A program made the translations under genes and the position numbers. DNA of 64,000 nucleotides from Hoplostethus atlanticus (taxonomy: Eukaryota; Chordata; Actinopteri; Trachichthyiformes; Trachichthyidae): contig JAXDDX010000013.1 in NCBI GenBank assembly GCA_034670405.1, positions 1,544,501 through 1,608,500 of the forward strand. Reading direction: 5' to 3'. Under the pieces are notes generated by a model. That model searched no databases. It was given only the letters and a program-made list of their open reading frames with translations, and was not told where the DNA came from. Shown piece after piece: positions 63,653 to 64,000 of the stretch. Positions within the stretch are counted from its first letter, which is position 1. Each line of letters begins with the position of its first letter.

Positions 63653-64000
63653 GTCAGATAAGACGGTACTCTGTCGACCAAATGCATTTCTGTCCTTCTC
63701 CTGGAGCTCTCTGAACACACAGATGAGTGTACGTACTTAATACGTAACTGCAGGCTGTCAGGATGTCGGCATCAGTCTTCTTATACCCACAACACCTTGA
63801 CTCAAATCTGAGTGGAAACAATAGCCAATTAAAGTGGAGTGGAGCACGAGAAGGAAAGCAAAAAAAAAAAAATACAGGAAGCCTTGAGAGAAAAATGCTC
63901 CACCTCATGTTCCATGATTGTTGTAGTAGTGTGAGAGTTTGTTTTCACGAGATTGCGAGGTTGCGTGATGTTAGAACTGTTGGTGTGTGATCGCCAAGTC
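63653..64000 (+). other. ppp1r12a: Start of ppp1r12a intron 18
   Basis: 348 bases to the window edge, with an A run near 63860. No acceptor with a fitting continuation was seen. Confidence 0.7.

Overview
This window is animal nuclear DNA, almost certainly from a ray-finned (teleost, probably percomorph) fish. Genes are split by GT-AG introns, CA/GT microsatellites are abundant, and the interspersed repeats are of teleost type (Tc1-like remnant, L2-like LINE 3' end, hAT-like MITE, SINE/LINE tails). Nothing bacterial, no operon and no CRISPR array is present. Most open reading frames here are chance frames in introns or repeats.

Left part (1-10.4 kb): one terminal coding exon of an unidentified minus-strand gene (3216-3337, lysine-rich C-terminus with a poly(A) signal at 3071-3076), then a repeat-rich gap, then a complete minus-strand rps16 gene (ribosomal protein S16, 146 aa). 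The rps16 coding region is in five exons, and a sixth, non-coding 5' exon is inferred from splice signals. A 617-bp hAT-like MITE with near-perfect target-site duplications sits in its last intron.

Middle part (10.4-27.3 kb): about 17 kb of intergenic DNA with no gene that I can support. It holds an L2-like LINE 3' fragment, several microsatellites, a degenerate telomere-like array near 17.5 kb, a fold-back element near 23.5 kb and an AT-rich stretch before the next promoter.

Right part (27.3-64 kb): a plus-strand ppp1r12a gene (MYPT1, the targeting subunit of myosin light chain phosphatase). Eighteen coding exons with consistent phases give 868 codons before the window ends, so the C-terminal leucine-zipper exons lie to the right of the window. 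The PP1-docking motifs, the ankyrin repeats, the acidic region, the alternatively spliced central region and the ROCK inhibitory phosphosite are all visible. Intron 1 is 17.8 kb and holds a 76-unit GT repeat.

The most interesting observation is a 108-bp open, phase 0/0 exon-like segment at 56723-56830 in intron 9. It has splice sites and a long pyrimidine tract, and it encodes a 36-residue segment that repeats the WRxGLRKTG core of the next constitutive exon. It looks like an unlisted cassette exon of ppp1r12a that would add a second copy of a phosphorylation-site context. Other points of note are a block of four symmetric phase-2 exons (12-15), a Z-DNA-prone TG/CG tract just upstream of the central-insert exon, and recurring CTCF-like words.
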